From Nocardioides sp. Kera G14 (GTDB taxonomy: Bacteria; Actinomycetota; Actinomycetes; Propionibacteriales; Nocardioidaceae): a stretch of 64,000 bases of DNA. A program made the position numbers and the translations under genes. Below, piece after piece: positions 43,602 to 54,835 of the stretch. The stretch is taken from positions 1,054,001 through 1,118,000 of the forward strand of contig NZ_CP085839.1 in NCBI RefSeq assembly GCF_020715565.1, read 5' to 3'. Numbering within the stretch: the stretch's first letter is position 1; each line of letters begins with the position of its first letter. The notes under the pieces are model-generated. The model saw only the letters and a list, made by a program, of their open reading frames with translations. It was not told where the DNA came from and ran no database searches.

Positions 43602-45472
43602 CGCGTCGCCACGAGAACGTGGGCGACCTGGCCCGCCACCGGGTCGAGCCGGACGTAGTTGTCGGCACCCCACTCCCATGTCGCGCCGCTGAGTTCGTCG
43701 CGGACGGTGAAGCGCGGGGGCAGGCCGAGGGCGGCGAGGTCGAGGTGGACCATGCTCTCGACCGGGCCTGTCGGGTTGAGGGCCACGACGACGATGAGGA
43801 TCTCGCCGTCCTCGCCCGGCGTCGTCTTGGTGAAGGCGACGATCTCGTCACCCTCCACAGGGACGATGCGCAGGTTGCGCAGCAGCTGCAGCGCGGGATG
43901 GGCGCGACGCAGTTCGTTGAGGCGGGTCAGCCAGGGGGCGAGCGACCTGCCCTTGGCCTCCGCCCGCGCCCAGTCGCGCTTCACGAGCTGGTACTTCTCG
44001 GAGTCGATGTACTCCTCGGCACCGGGACGCGGCACGTGCTCGCAGAGCTCGTAACCGCTGTAGACGCCCCAGGTCGGGCTGGACAGGGCGGCGAGTGCCG
44101 CGCGGATCCGGAACGCCGCATGGCCTCCCTCCTGGAGGTAGGCGTGGAGGATGTCCGGCGTGTTCGTCCAGAAGGCAGGCCGCATCATGTGGTCGGTCCG
44201 ACTGCTCACCTCGGTGAGGTAGTCCTCGATCTCGGCGCGACCCGTGCGCCACGTGAAGTAGGTGTAGGACTGGTGGAATCCCACCTCTCCCAGCGTGCGC
44301 ATCATCGCCGGGCGCGTGAACGCTTCGGCCAGGAAGATCACGTCGGGGTCCGTTTCGCGGACCTGCGCCAGGAGCCACTGCCAGAAGTCGACCGGCTTGG
44401 TGTGCGGGTTGTCGACGCGGAAGATCCGCACGCCGCGGTCCATCCAGAACCGCACGATGCGCAGCACCTCGGCGCGGATGCCGTCGGGATCGTTGTCGAA
44501 GTTGATCGGGTAGATGTCCTGGTACTTCTTCGGCGGGTTCTCCGCATACGCGATCGTGCCGTCGGCACGCGTGGTGAACCACTCCGGGTTGGACGTCACC
44601 CACGGGTGGTCCGGCGCGGCCTGCAGTGCGAGGTCCAGCGCGATCTCCAGGCCCAGCTCGGAGGCACGCGCGACGAACGCGTCGAAGTCGTCGAGTGTGC
44701 CGAGCGACGGCTCGATCGCGTCGTGCCCACCGTGCTTGGAGCCGATCGCCCACGGGCTGCCGACCCAGTCCGCCGGCGCCGGTTCGCCGACGGGCAGGAC
44801 CATGTTGTTCGGCCCCTTCCGGTTGACCTCGCCGATCGGGTGGATCGGCGGCAGGTAGACCACGTCGAATCCCATCGCGGCGATCGCGTCGAGTCGCTTC
44901 GTGGCACCGACGAAGCCGCCCTCGGACCGCGGGAAGAACTCGTACCAGCTCCCCGTGAGTGCCCGGCGCCTGTCGACGTACGTCGGGAGCGGGCCGACCA
45001 CGGTGAGCAGGTCCCTCAGGGGATGGGTGCAGGCTGCGACGGCGAGTGAATCCATCAACGTGTCACCGACGTCGGGGACGAAGCCCTCGGCGCGCACGCG
45101 CTCCAACAGTCGCTCGCCCTCGAGGTGCATGAGGTCGACGTCGACCCCGGCGGCGATCTTGATCGGCGCGTCGTGCAACCACGTTCCGATCGGGTCGGAC
45201 CACGCCTGGATCTCGAAACTCCAGGCACCGGGCTCACCGGCGGTGACCCACGCCTCATGACGATCCGTGCCGGGCACGATCTCGACCATCCGCACCGGAG
45301 GCTGTCGCACTCCGGTGGGGGAGATCAGGACGACCTCGGCGCCGAACAGGTCGTGTCCCTCGCGGAAGACGGTCGCGCGCACCGGGAACGGCTCACCGAC
45401 CGCCGCCTTCGGCGAGCCGTACTCGAGCACGGGGTGGACGTCCACGATCGGGATCCGGCCAAGAGTCGCCAT
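43598..45472 (-). CDS. glgE: Alpha-1,4-glucan:maltose-1-phosphate maltosyltransferase
   Basis: Extends alpha-glucan with maltose-1-phosphate. The 624-residue protein has an N-terminal beta domain, a barrel with KRLDAIAAMGFDVVYLPPIH, NRKGPNNM and the nucleophile region RIFRVDNPHTKPVDFW, and acid/base FLAEAFTRP. The ATG is 7 nt after TAGGTT on its strand, so a promoter probably lies in the 27-bp gap after glgX; a TTG three codons upstream is the alternative start. TreS and maltokinase, which make the substrate, are not in this window. Confidence 0.95.
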   Translation of the reverse strand: MATLGRIPIVDVHPVLEYGSPKAAVGEPFPVRATVFREGHDLFGAEVVLISPTGVRQPPVRMVEIVPGTDRHEAWVTAGEPGAWSFEIQAWSDPIGTWLHDAPIKIAAGVDVDLMHLEGERLLERVRAEGFVPDVGDTLMDSLAVAACTHPLRDLLTVVGPLPTYVDRRRALTGSWYEFFPRSEGGFVGATKRLDAIAAMGFDVVYLPPIHPIGEVNRKGPNNMVLPVGEPAPADWVGSPWAIGSKHGGHDAIEPSLGTLDDFDAFVARASELGLEIALDLALQAAPDHPWVTSNPEWFTTRADGTIAYAENPPKKYQDIYPINFDNDPDGIRAEVLRIVRFWMDRGVRIFRVDNPHTKPVDFWQWLLAQVRETDPDVIFLAEAFTRPAMMRTLGEVGFHQSYTYFTWRTGRAEIEDYLTEVSSRTDHMMRPAFWTNTPDILHAYLQEGGHAAFRIRAALAALSSPTWGVYSGYELCEHVPRPGAEEYIDSEKYQLVKRDWARAEAKGRSLAPWLTRLNELRRAHPALQLLRNLRIVPVEGDEIVAFTKTTPGEDGEILIVVVALNPTGPVESMVHLDLAALGLPPRFTVRDELSGATWEWGADNYVRLDPVAGQVAHVLVATR

Positions 45473-45499
45473 ACGACTCAACCTACCCAGTTGCGCCGA

Positions 45500-47656
<2,157 letters not shown>

Positions 47657-47687
47657 GCGGACATTGTGCCGTCGATAAGGTCACCGC

Positions 47688-48014
47688 ATGCAGATGACGA
47701 CCACTCAGGCGCGCGTGATCGCCGCGCAGGTTCTCTGGGTCCTCTGCTCCCTCGCCGCGCTCGTCCTCGCGCTGGGTGCGATCTGCATCGCGCTCCAGGC
47801 GAACGAGGACAACCCCTTCATCTCCGCGGTCCTGCATGTGGCGGACGTCCTCGACCTCGGCATCTTCGACCGTGCCCACGGCCTGAAGACATGGACGTCG
47901 GAGAACGCCCACACCAAGAACGCGCTCTTCAACTGGGGGCTAGGATCCCTGGTGTGGCTTGCCCTCGGGTGGCTTGCGGACCGTTTCGTCCGACCCGCGG
48001 TTGCACGTAAGTGA
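47688..48014 (+). CDS. Small two-span membrane protein upstream of etfBA
   Basis: A 108-residue protein with membrane helices at about residues 12-36 and 82-100 and a ~45-residue extracytoplasmic segment between them (DNPFISAVLHVADVLDLGIF). I recognise no named family. TAAGGT is 6 nt before the ATG (leaderless layout), in a tight divergent region with glgX. Its stop codon lies inside the etfB operator, so it probably reads through into etfBA at some level. Confidence 0.75.
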   Translation: MQMTTTQARVIAAQVLWVLCSLAALVLALGAICIALQANEDNPFISAVLHVADVLDLGIFDRAHGLKTWTSENAHTKNALFNWGLGSLVWLALGWLADRFVRPAVARK

Positions 48015-48026
48015 CTCGCGAGTAAC
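48011..48026. promoter_or_regulatory. EMC-regulon operator at the etfBA promoter
   Basis: GTGACTCGCGAGTAAC fits GTTACY-N4-RGTAAC with one change. The deviating G is part of the TGA stop of the upstream gene, which explains the mismatch. TAACAT at 48023-48028 is followed by 7 nt and the etfB ATG, so the right half-site again contains the apparent -10. Confidence 0.7.
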
Positions 48027-48035
48027 ATCGGCTCC

Positions 48036-48836
48036 ATGAACATTGTGGTGCTCGTGAAGTACGTGCCCGACGCGACGGCGGACCGCCGGTTCGAGTCGGA
48101 CAACACTGTCGACCGCGTTGGCGTCGATGGTCTTCTGTCCGAGCTCGACGAGTACGCCGTCGAGCAGGCCCTCCAGATCAAGGAGAAGCGTGACGGCGAG
48201 GAGATCGAGGTCACCGCGCTGACCGTCGGTCCCGCCGAAGCCGAGGCCGCTGTCCGCAAGGCTCTCCAGATGGGCGCCGACAAGGGTGTGCACGTCGTGG
48301 ACGACGCCATCGCCGGCTCGGACGCGATCGCCACCTCCCTCGTGCTCGCCAAGGCGATCGAGAAGCTGGGCGCCGAGAAGAAGGTCGACCTCGTCGTCAC
48401 CGGCCTGGCCTCGACCGACGCCAGCCTGTCGGTCATCCCGGCGATGCTCGCCGAGCGTCTGGGCCTGCCGCAGGTCACGCTCGCCTCCGTCGTGGAGACG
48501 CAGGGCGACCAGGTCCGGATCAAGCGCGACACCGACAACGCCACCGAGGTCATCGGTGGTCAGCTCCCGCTCGTCCTCTCGGTCACCGACCAGTCGGGCG
48601 AGGCGCGTTACCCGTCCTTCAAGGGCATCATGGCCGCGAAGAAGAAGCCGCTGGAGACCTGGGGTCTGGGTGACCTCGGTGTCGAGGCCGGCTCGGTCGG
48701 CCTGGGTGCGGCCTACACCGCCGTCGAGACCGTGACGGCCCGCCCGCCGCGGACCGCCGGCGAGATCGTCAAGGACGAGGACGGCTCGGGCGCCAAGGCG
48801 CTCGCCGGATTCCTCGCCTCCAAGAAGTTCATCTGA
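48036..48836 (+). CDS. etfB: Electron transfer flavoprotein beta subunit
   Basis: Accepts electrons from acyl-CoA dehydrogenases. The 266-residue protein has the ETF-beta start MNIVVLVKYVPDATADRRF, the AMP-binding region VVTGLASTDASLSVIPAMLAE, and DTDNATEVIGGQLPLVLSV. It is the first gene of the etfBA pair, under the same type of operator as the crotonyl-CoA genes. Confidence 0.96.
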   Translation: MNIVVLVKYVPDATADRRFESDNTVDRVGVDGLLSELDEYAVEQALQIKEKRDGEEIEVTALTVGPAEAEAAVRKALQMGADKGVHVVDDAIAGSDAIATSLVLAKAIEKLGAEKKVDLVVTGLASTDASLSVIPAMLAERLGLPQVTLASVVETQGDQVRIKRDTDNATEVIGGQLPLVLSVTDQSGEARYPSFKGIMAAKKKPLETWGLGDLGVEAGSVGLGAAYTAVETVTARPPRTAGEIVKDEDGSGAKALAGFLASKKFI

Positions 48837-48858
48837 GTCGGCCGTAGGAGATATCGCC

Positions 48859-49836
48859 ATGTCTGAAGTTCTCGTTCTCGTCGACGCCCAGCCGGACTCC
48901 TCCGGAGCCGTCTCCGTGAAGAAGCCGACCCTGGAGCTCCTCACCCTCGCCAAGCGCCTGGGTGAGCCGTCTGCCGTCTTCATCGGTGCCCCCGGTGAGG
49001 CCGACGCCGTCGCCGGTGTCGTCAAGGGCTACGGCGCCGAGAAGGTGTACGTCGTCGACGACGCGCAGATCAAGGGCTATCTCGTCGCGCCCAAGGCCGA
49101 GGCCCTCGCGCAGCTCGCCGCGTCGGTCTCTCCTGCCGCGATCCTGCTGCCCTCCAACGCCGAGACGAAGGAGATCGCGGCCCGGCTCGCGATCAAGATC
49201 GACTCCGGCCTGATCCTCGACGCCGTCGACGTACAGGCCGCTGAGGGCACCGCAGTCGCAACCCAGTCCGTGTTCGCCGGCAACTTCACCCTCGAGGGCA
49301 AGGTCACCAAGGGCACGCCGATCATCACGGTCAAGCCGAACTCGGCCGCCCCCGAGGAGGTCGCCGGTGCTGGTGCCGTGACGCCGTTCGAGGTCACCAT
49401 CTCCGACGCCGCCAAGACCGCGCAGATCGTCGCGACGCAGCCGCGTCAGGCGACCGGTCGTCCCGAGCTCACCGAGGCCGCGATCATCGTGTCCGGTGGT
49501 CGCGGTACGGGCGGCAACTTCGAGCCGGTCGAGAACCTCGCCGACGTGCTGGGTGCCGCGGTCGGTGCCTCGCGTGCCGCGGTCGACTCGGGCTGGAAGC
49601 CGCACTCGTTCCAGGTCGGCCAGACCGGCAAGACCGTCTCCCCGCAGCTCTACATGGCCAACGGCATCTCCGGTGCGATCCAGCACCGCGCCGGCATGCA
49701 GACCTCGAAGACGATTGTGGCGGTCAACAAGGACGAGGAGGCCCCGATCTTCGAGCTCGTCGACTTCGGCGTCGTGGGCGACCTGCACAACGTCCTCCCC
49801 GCCCTGACCGAGGAGATCAAGACCCGCAAGGGCTGA
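48859..49836 (+). CDS. etfA: Electron transfer flavoprotein alpha subunit
   Basis: The FAD-binding partner of EtfB, 325 residues. The C-terminal FAD domain shows [18 protein letters not shown], the [12 protein letters not shown] loop and [13 protein letters not shown]. It begins 22 bp after etfB and ends just before a strong terminator. It would serve acyl-CoA dehydrogenases, including a methylsuccinyl-CoA dehydrogenase if the full ethylmalonyl-CoA pathway is present. Confidence 0.96.
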   Translation: MSEVLVLVDAQPDSSGAVSVKKPTLELLTLAKRLGEPSAVFIGAPGEADAVAGVVKGYGAEKVYVVDDAQIKGYLVAPKAEALAQLAASVSPAAILLPSNAETKEIAARLAIKIDSGLILDAVDVQAAEGTAVATQSVFAGNFTLEGKVTKGTPIITVKPNSAAPEEVAGAGAVTPFEVTISDAAKTAQIVATQPRQATGRPELTEAAIIVSGGRGTGGNFEPVENLADVLGAAVGASRAAVDSGWKPHSFQVGQTGKTVSPQLYMANGISGAIQHRAGMQTSKTIVAVNKDEEAPIFELVDFGVVGDLHNVLPALTEEIKTRKG

Positions 49837-49847
49837 CGTCGTGATCC

Positions 49848-49890
49848 ACGAGGATGCCCCCGGCCGTGTCCCGGCCGGGGGCATCCTCGT
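49848..49890 (+). terminator. Strong hairpin terminator of etfBA
   Basis: An 18-bp perfect stem (outer arms ACGAGGATGCCCCC and complement) around the 7-nt loop GTGTCCC, 11 bp past the etfA stop. There is no long T-tract, but the stem is the strongest in the window. Confidence 0.88.
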
Positions 49891-49908
49891 TCACCAGATG
49901 GACACGGT

Positions 49909-49928
49909 CATTCACAGCCATTCACAGC
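49909..49928. promoter_or_regulatory. Tandem 10-bp direct repeat upstream of the phospholipase-D-like gene
   Basis: CATTCACAGC occurs twice in immediate succession, giving two TCACAGC heptamers 3 bp apart (10-bp period). Direct repeats of TCACAGC spaced by about one helical turn are the target of PhoP-type response regulators in mycobacteria, and streptomycete PHO boxes are similar. TTGACT at 49938 may be a -35. The link to PhoP is inference. Confidence 0.45.
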
Positions 49929-50012
49929 GCTTTTACTTTGACTCGTTCATGGGACGTGTGTGACCGTAGATGCCACAATCGGGGCTCGGCCGAACAGGAT
50001 TCTTTGGGGGTA

Positions 50013-51524
50013 ATGCGGGTGCGACGCTGGAAGGTCCTTCTGGCCACGGGGGTTGCGCTTGCGTCCCTCGGTGGAGTCGGTATCAACGTGATCGAGACGG
50101 CGGGGCCCGCGCCCCTTGCGCAGGCGGTCGCAGCGACTGCTGCCGACTGCACCAGTTCGGGGAAGAAGGTCACGACGACCAAGACCGTGCCGACGCCAAC
50201 GGCCACCACGGTCGAGTCCGATCCCCTGACGGGCAACCCGACGGCGACGGTGACGGCGTACGGGACCGCGACGACGACCACGACGGCGACTCAGCTGCCG
50301 GCCAACTGCGTCCCGTGGCTCCCCGGCTGGCGGCCACAGCTCGGTCCGATCTTCAACGACCCGCTCGGGGGCAAGAAGAAGGCGACCGCCATCGTGCGGC
50401 GCATCCGCCAGGCCATCGTGCACACGCCGCGGGGCGGGCAGATCCGGATTGCGGTCTACTCCTTCGACCGCGCTGAGATCGCCTCGGCTCTGAAGAAGGC
50501 CTACAAGCGCGGCGTCAGCGTCCAGGTCGTTGTCAACAAGTCCGTCATGTCCAGCACCGCCAAGCGGCTGCAGAAGGTCCTCGGCAAGAAGGCCAAGCGC
50601 AACAGTTTCCTCATTGCGTGCGCGGGCCGCTGTCGCAAGGCAGGCAAGGGTGGCAACGAGCACGACAAGGTCTTCGCCTTCAGCCGCTCCGGGGGTGCCC
50701 AGTACCTCGTCATCACCGACTCGGGAAACCTGACCTCCAAGGGTGTGTATCGCCAGTGGAACGACTCCTATGCAGTGGCCAACGACAAGGGCCTCTACGA
50801 CACGTGGGTGAAGATGTTCGCCCAGATGGCTGCCCAGAAGCAGACGGGCGGACGAGTGCTCACCTACACGAGTACGACCACACCGTCGGCCTACACGTAC
50901 TCCTTCCAGCGACAGGCGGCTGAGATGGGCGACACCCCCTCGACGTACGCGACGACGAGCCTGCACCGGTACAACGCCAAGGCCGACCTGCCGGCTCAGC
51001 AGATCAACAAGGTCTCCTGCCGGGCGAACCGCGGATACGGGTCGGGCGGCCGCACGGTCATCCGGGTGGCGATGTACGCCATGTTCGGAAGCCGCGGTCG
51101 TGCGCTCACGAAGATGCTGATCAACAAGAAGCGGCAGGGCTGTGACGTCAAGATGATCATGAGCGTGCCGGGCAAGCAGTGGCCCCAGCTCGTCAAGGCC
51201 GGTATCCCGGTGCGCAGCGGCGACTGGATGTTCGCCTGGCGTGACCCGGCCAAGGAGGACGGCATCGGTGGCTACGGCCCCCGCTTCTACTCCCACCTGA
51301 AGTTCATGGCGATCAGCGGCACCTACAACGGTGCCAACGCCAACCTCGTCATCACCGGCTCGGAGAACTGGTCGAACATCTCCAAGGCCAACGAGGAGAT
51401 GACGTTGCAGATCAACGACAAGGCCGTCTACACCGCCTACGTCAATCACTTCAACGGAATGTTCAACGGCCGTGCCACCCACAAGATGGGAATCAAGCCG
51501 ACGGGTGGCCCGAAGGGCTCCTAG
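50013..51524 (+). CDS. Secreted phospholipase-D-like protein with degenerate HKD motifs
   Basis: A 503-residue exported protein. The signal peptide is basic (MRVRRWK) with a hydrophobic core to about residue 45, followed by a Thr-rich linker. Two PLD half-domains carry H217-D-K219 (EHDKVFAF) followed by DSGNLTSKG, and H428-L-K430 (YSHLKFMA) followed by TGSENWS. Each retains His and Lys but lacks the aspartate of HxKx4D. A catalytic role on phospholipids or other phosphodiesters is plausible. The tandem TCACAGC repeats upstream suggest response-regulator control. Confidence 0.82.
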   Translation: MRVRRWKVLLATGVALASLGGVGINVIETAGPAPLAQAVAATAADCTSSGKKVTTTKTVPTPTATTVESDPLTGNPTATVTAYGTATTTTTATQLPANCVPWLPGWRPQLGPIFNDPLGGKKKATAIVRRIRQAIVHTPRGGQIRIAVYSFDRAEIASALKKAYKRGVSVQVVVNKSVMSSTAKRLQKVLGKKAKRNSFLIACAGRCRKAGKGGNEHDKVFAFSRSGGAQYLVITDSGNLTSKGVYRQWNDSYAVANDKGLYDTWVKMFAQMAAQKQTGGRVLTYTSTTTPSAYTYSFQRQAAEMGDTPSTYATTSLHRYNAKADLPAQQINKVSCRANRGYGSGGRTVIRVAMYAMFGSRGRALTKMLINKKRQGCDVKMIMSVPGKQWPQLVKAGIPVRSGDWMFAWRDPAKEDGIGGYGPRFYSHLKFMAISGTYNGANANLVITGSENWSNISKANEEMTLQINDKAVYTAYVNHFNGMFNGRATHKMGIKPTGGPKGS

Positions 51525-51533
51525 GCTGGGTGC

Positions 51534-52799
51534 ATGAGCACCCTCGCCCCCGATGTCGTCGCAGGCGTCCGGGCCGCCGCAGTCGCGGCCCGGACGGCCA
51601 GCTACGACCTGGCCCTCGCCCCACGCGCCAGCAAGGACGTCGCTCTCGAGACGATGGCCACCGCGCTGCTGGCACGCGCCGACGAGATCCTCGCGGCCAA
51701 CGCCGATGACGTGGAGCGGGGCGAGACGGGCGGCACGCCGCCGAACATCATCGACCGGTTGCGGCTGACTCCCGAGCGCCTCGCCGGCATGGCCCAGGGA
51801 CTACGCGACGTCGCAGCTCTGCCCGACCCCGTGGGCGAGGTCGTCCGTGGCTCGACGCTGGCCAACGGTCTCGAGCTCCGCCAGGTGCGGGTGCCGTTCG
51901 GCGTCGTGGGCATGATCTACGAGGCACGGCCCAACGTCACCGCCGATGCGGCAGGGATCTGTCTCAAGTCCGGGAACGCCGTGCTGCTGCGCGGCTCCGG
52001 CAGCGCCGCCTCCTCCAACGCCGCCATCGTCGCGGTGCTTCGCGACGCCGCGGTGGAGAGCGGTCTGCCGGCCGACGCGATCCAGCTGCTTCCGTCGGAC
52101 ACCCACGACTCGGTCGGCGCGCTCATGCAGGCGCGCGGGCTGGTCGACGTACTGATCCCGCGGGGTGGGGCGGGGCTGATCCGCACCGTGGTCGAGGGCT
52201 CGCTGGTGCCCGTGATCGAGACGGGCGTCGGGAACGTGCACGTGTACGTCGACCGGGCGGCCGACCTCGACAAGGCGATCGACATCGTCCTGAACTCGAA
52301 GACGCACCGCACCAGCGTCTGCAACAGCGCCGAGTCCCTGCTCATCCACGCCGACATCGCCGACGAGTTCCTGCCGCGGGTGGTCAAGGCGCTGCAGGCC
52401 TCCGACGTCACGATCCACGGCGACGCTGCCTTCGCCGCCTTCGAGGGAGTGCGGCCTGCGACCGACGAGGACTGGGAGTCGGAGTACCTCTCCCTCGACA
52501 TCGCCGCCGCGGTCGTCCCCGACCTCGAAGCCGCGATCGCGCATATCCGGCGCTGGTCCAGCGGGCACACCGAGGCGATCGTCACCGAGGACCTCGCGGC
52601 CGCGCGGCGCTTCACCGCGGCGGTGGACTCCGCCGCGGTCATGGTCAACGCCTCGACCCGCTTCACCGACGGGGGCGAGTTCGGTTTCGGCGCCGAGATC
52701 GGGATCAGCACGCAGAAGCTCCACGCCCGCGGCCCGATGGGTCTCCCGGAGATGACCTCGACGAAGTACGTCGTCACCGGCGACGGCCACGTGCGGTGA
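51534..52799 (+). CDS. proA: Gamma-glutamyl phosphate reductase
   Basis: Second step of proline synthesis, NADPH-dependent. The 421-residue ALDH-fold protein has the catalytic cysteine in [35 protein letters not shown] and the C-terminal [27 protein letters not shown], overlapping the preceding stop codon, is 6 nt before the ATG, so the transcript may be leaderless. ProB is not in the window. Confidence 0.96.
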   Translation: MSTLAPDVVAGVRAAAVAARTASYDLALAPRASKDVALETMATALLARADEILAANADDVERGETGGTPPNIIDRLRLTPERLAGMAQGLRDVAALPDPVGEVVRGSTLANGLELRQVRVPFGVVGMIYEARPNVTADAAGICLKSGNAVLLRGSGSAASSNAAIVAVLRDAAVESGLPADAIQLLPSDTHDSVGALMQARGLVDVLIPRGGAGLIRTVVEGSLVPVIETGVGNVHVYVDRAADLDKAIDIVLNSKTHRTSVCNSAESLLIHADIADEFLPRVVKALQASDVTIHGDAAFAAFEGVRPATDEDWESEYLSLDIAAAVVPDLEAAIAHIRRWSSGHTEAIVTEDLAAARRFTAAVDSAAVMVNASTRFTDGGEFGFGAEIGISTQKLHARGPMGLPEMTSTKYVVTGDGHVR

Positions 52800-52827
52800 C
52801 CGGGATGCCCCGCGGTAGGGTGAGCCC

Positions 52828-52977
52828 ATGCTGAACGCCGTTGTCCTGCACGCCGCCGAGGCCGCTGAGCACTCCGAGAAGGTCAACCACTGGATCGTCG
52901 GCGGTGTCGCCATCGTGATCCTGCTCAGCCTCATGCTCATCCTGCTGGCGTTCGCCGGCGGCCGCGAGCACTCCTGA
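52828..52977 (+). CDS. 49-residue single-span membrane protein between proA and nadD
   Basis: Translates as a short soluble head rich in Ala/Glu/His followed by one membrane helix ([20 protein letters not shown]) and a charged tail (GGREHS). TAGGGT lies 6 nt before the ATG. nadD starts 8 bp after its stop, so it is probably cotranscribed. The function is unknown; the spacing and promoter argue that it is a genuine gene. Confidence 0.75.
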   Translation: MLNAVVLHAAEAAEHSEKVNHWIVGGVAIVILLSLMLILLAFAGGREHS

Positions 52978-52985
52978 GCCACTTC

Positions 52986-53597
52986 GTGACAGCGACGTCG
53001 CGGCGCAGAGTTGGCGTGATGGGTGGGACCTTCGATCCCATCCACAACGGTCACCTCGTCGCGGCGAGCGAGGTCCAGGGCGTCTTCGACCTGGACGAGG
53101 TCGTCTTCGTGCCGACCGGTGATCCGTGGCAGAAGTCGCACCGGGAGGTCTCGCCGGCCGAGCATCGATATCTGATGACGGTCGTGGCGACGGCCGCCAA
53201 CCCCCGGTTCACGGTGAGTCGCGTCGACCTGGAGCGGCAGGGGCCGACGTACACGATCGACACGCTGCGCGACCTCAAGACCATGATGCCGGATGCGGAT
53301 CTGACGTTCATCACAGGCATCGACGCGCTGGCGGAGATCTTCACGTGGCGCAATGCCGACCAGCTCTTCGAGCTCGCGCAGTTCGTCGGGTGCACGCGGC
53401 CCGGCTACACGATCGATGAGCACGTGATGGGGAGGATCCCCGCCGAGCGCGTCACCATCCTCGAGATCCCCGCCCTCGCCATCTCGTCCACCGACTGCCG
53501 TGATCGCCACCGCAGCGGCCAGCCGATCTGGTACCTCGTGCCCGACGGCGTCGTGCAGTACATCGGCAAGCACGCCCTCTATACGAATGAGAACTGA
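52986..53597 (+). CDS. nadD: Nicotinate-nucleotide adenylyltransferase
   Basis: Makes deamido-NAD from nicotinate mononucleotide and ATP. The 203-residue protein has the nucleotidyltransferase motif [26 protein letters not shown], and the late ISSTDCRDR motif. The GTG start is typical. The order nadD, rsfS, gpgP equals Rv2421c to Rv2419c of M. tuberculosis. Confidence 0.96.
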   Translation: MTATSRRRVGVMGGTFDPIHNGHLVAASEVQGVFDLDEVVFVPTGDPWQKSHREVSPAEHRYLMTVVATAANPRFTVSRVDLERQGPTYTIDTLRDLKTMMPDADLTFITGIDALAEIFTWRNADQLFELAQFVGCTRPGYTIDEHVMGRIPAERVTILEIPALAISSTDCRDRHRSGQPIWYLVPDGVVQYIGKHALYTNEN

Positions 53598-53675
53598 ATG
53601 ACCCTCTCGATGCGTCCCTCGCACACCACCCTCCGGGCCTCGCTGCCCTCGTTTCCACAGGCGGTGGCTTCGTGA
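53598..53675 (+). CDS. 25-codon ORF bridging nadD and rsfS
   Basis: An ATG directly follows the nadD stop (TGAATG) and opens a 25-codon frame (MTLSMRPSHTTLRASLPSF...) whose TGA overlaps the rsfS GTG (GTGA). It could be a translated linker that couples rsfS to nadD. No RBS of its own is visible, and chance cannot be excluded. Confidence 0.3.
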   Translation: MTLSMRPSHTTLRASLPSFPQAVAS

Positions 53676-54031
53676 CGGCCACCGACTACGCCCGCGACCT
53701 CTGCGTCGTCGCGGCTCGCGCCGCCTCCGACAAGCTCGCCCAGAACATCATCGCGTTCGACGTGAGCGAGCAGCTCGCGATCACCGACGCCTTCCTGCTC
53801 TGCTCCGCGCCCAACGACCGCCAGGTGCGCTCGATCGTGGACGAGATCGAGGACAAGGTCCGCGAATTCGGGGCCAAGCCGCTGCGTCGCGAGGGCGACC
53901 GCGATGGCCGCTGGGTGCTCCTCGACTTCGGTGACGTCGTCATCCACGTGCAGCACGAGGAGGAGCGTCAGTTCTACGCCCTCGAGCGGCTCTGGCGCGA
54001 TTGCCCGTCGATCAACCTCGGCGAGCTGTGA
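53672..54031 (+). CDS. rsfS: Ribosomal silencing factor RsfS
   Basis: Binds L14 and blocks subunit joining under starvation. The 119-residue protein has the family signatures AFDVSEQLAITDAFLLCSA, GDRDGRWVLLDFGDVVIHV and RQFYALERLW. The GTG start overlaps a 25-codon ORF, and the stop overlaps the phosphatase gene. Confidence 0.95.
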   Translation: MTATDYARDLCVVAARAASDKLAQNIIAFDVSEQLAITDAFLLCSAPNDRQVRSIVDEIEDKVREFGAKPLRREGDRDGRWVLLDFGDVVIHVQHEEERQFYALERLWRDCPSINLGEL

Positions 54032-54633
54032 CCCGTCTGGTCCTGCTGCGTCACGGCGTCACGACCTGGAACGCCGAGGGCCGCTGGCAGGGCCACACCG
54101 ACGTCCCGCTGGCCCAGGAGGGTCTCTCCCAGGCCGCGCGTGTGGCCGCGTCGATGGCGGCACTGCCGCCGGACGTGATCTGGTCCTCCGACCTCGGGCG
54201 CGCTCGCCAGACCGCCGCTCCTGTTGAGGCGTTGACGGGCCTCACGGCCGTCATCGACGAGCGCCTCCGCGAGATCCACGTCGGCTCCTTCGCCGGCCGC
54301 GACCGCCCGTCCGTCTTCGCCGAGCACGGCCATGGGCCGTGGGACTACAGCCAGTACGGCGGCGAGTCGGACGTCCAGGTCACCGAACGCCTCGCACCGG
54401 CACTCGCTGAGATCGTCGCCGCGCTGGAGGCCGTGGGTGAGCGCGCCACCGGCCTCCTCGTCTCCCACGGACACACCATCCGCCTCGCGACCCTGCACCT
54501 CCTCGGCTGGCCGATCGACGCCGTCCACGACCTCGGTCCGATGGCGAACTGTGGATGGGTGGAGCTCGAACGACACGAACCGACCGGCCGCTGGAGGCTC
54601 ATCGGCTACAACCGGGTGGCCCCGATTTCATGA
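54028..54633 (+). CDS. gpgP: Histidine phosphatase, probable glucosyl-3-phosphoglycerate phosphatase
   Basis: A 201-residue phosphoglycerate-mutase-fold enzyme with the catalytic LLRHGVTTWNAEGRWQG, SSDLGRARQTA and VSHGHTIRLA. The position after rsfS equals Rv2419c, which removes phosphate from glucosyl-3-phosphoglycerate in methylglucose lipopolysaccharide synthesis. General phosphoglycerate mutase activity is the alternative. The GTG start overlaps the rsfS stop. Confidence 0.85.
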   Translation: MTRLVLLRHGVTTWNAEGRWQGHTDVPLAQEGLSQAARVAASMAALPPDVIWSSDLGRARQTAAPVEALTGLTAVIDERLREIHVGSFAGRDRPSVFAEHGHGPWDYSQYGGESDVQVTERLAPALAEIVAALEAVGERATGLLVSHGHTIRLATLHLLGWPIDAVHDLGPMANCGWVELERHEPTGRWRLIGYNRVAPIS

Positions 54634-54700
54634 TCCGCCGGGGCTTCCGCTAATCTTTCCGTCGTTGCCCGGGGCCTGATCATTCCGGGACAACGCCAAC

Positions 54701-54773
54701 GGGGGTGTGGCGCAGCTGGTAGCGCACCTGCATGGCATGCAGGGGGTCAGGGGTTCGAGTCCCCTCACCTCCA
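54701..54773 (+). tRNA. tRNA-Ala, anticodon GGC
   Basis: The acceptor GGGGGTG pairs with CACCTCC (one G-U), the anticodon stem CCTGC/GCAGG encloses the loop ATGGCAT with anticodon GGC at 54734-54736, and the T loop reads GGTTCGAGTCC. The discriminator is A73; the 3' CCA is not fully encoded (CCG follows). A candidate promoter has TAATCT at 54651, 44 nt before the 5' end. Confidence 0.97.
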
Positions 54774-54787
54774 CCGAATTGGCAGGT

Positions 54788-54832
54788 CAGGGCACTGTTC
54801 TGAGTCTCGAAAGAGGAGAGAACAGTGCCCTG
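54788..54832 (+). terminator. Hairpin terminator after tRNA-Ala
   Basis: Perfect 14-bp arms (CAGGGCACTGTTCT / AGAACAGTGCCCTG) enclose an inner CTC-GAAA-GAG hairpin. The structure starts 14 nt past the tRNA 3' end and ends directly against the truncated oxygenase gene. Confidence 0.85.
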
Positions 54833-54835
54833 GTC

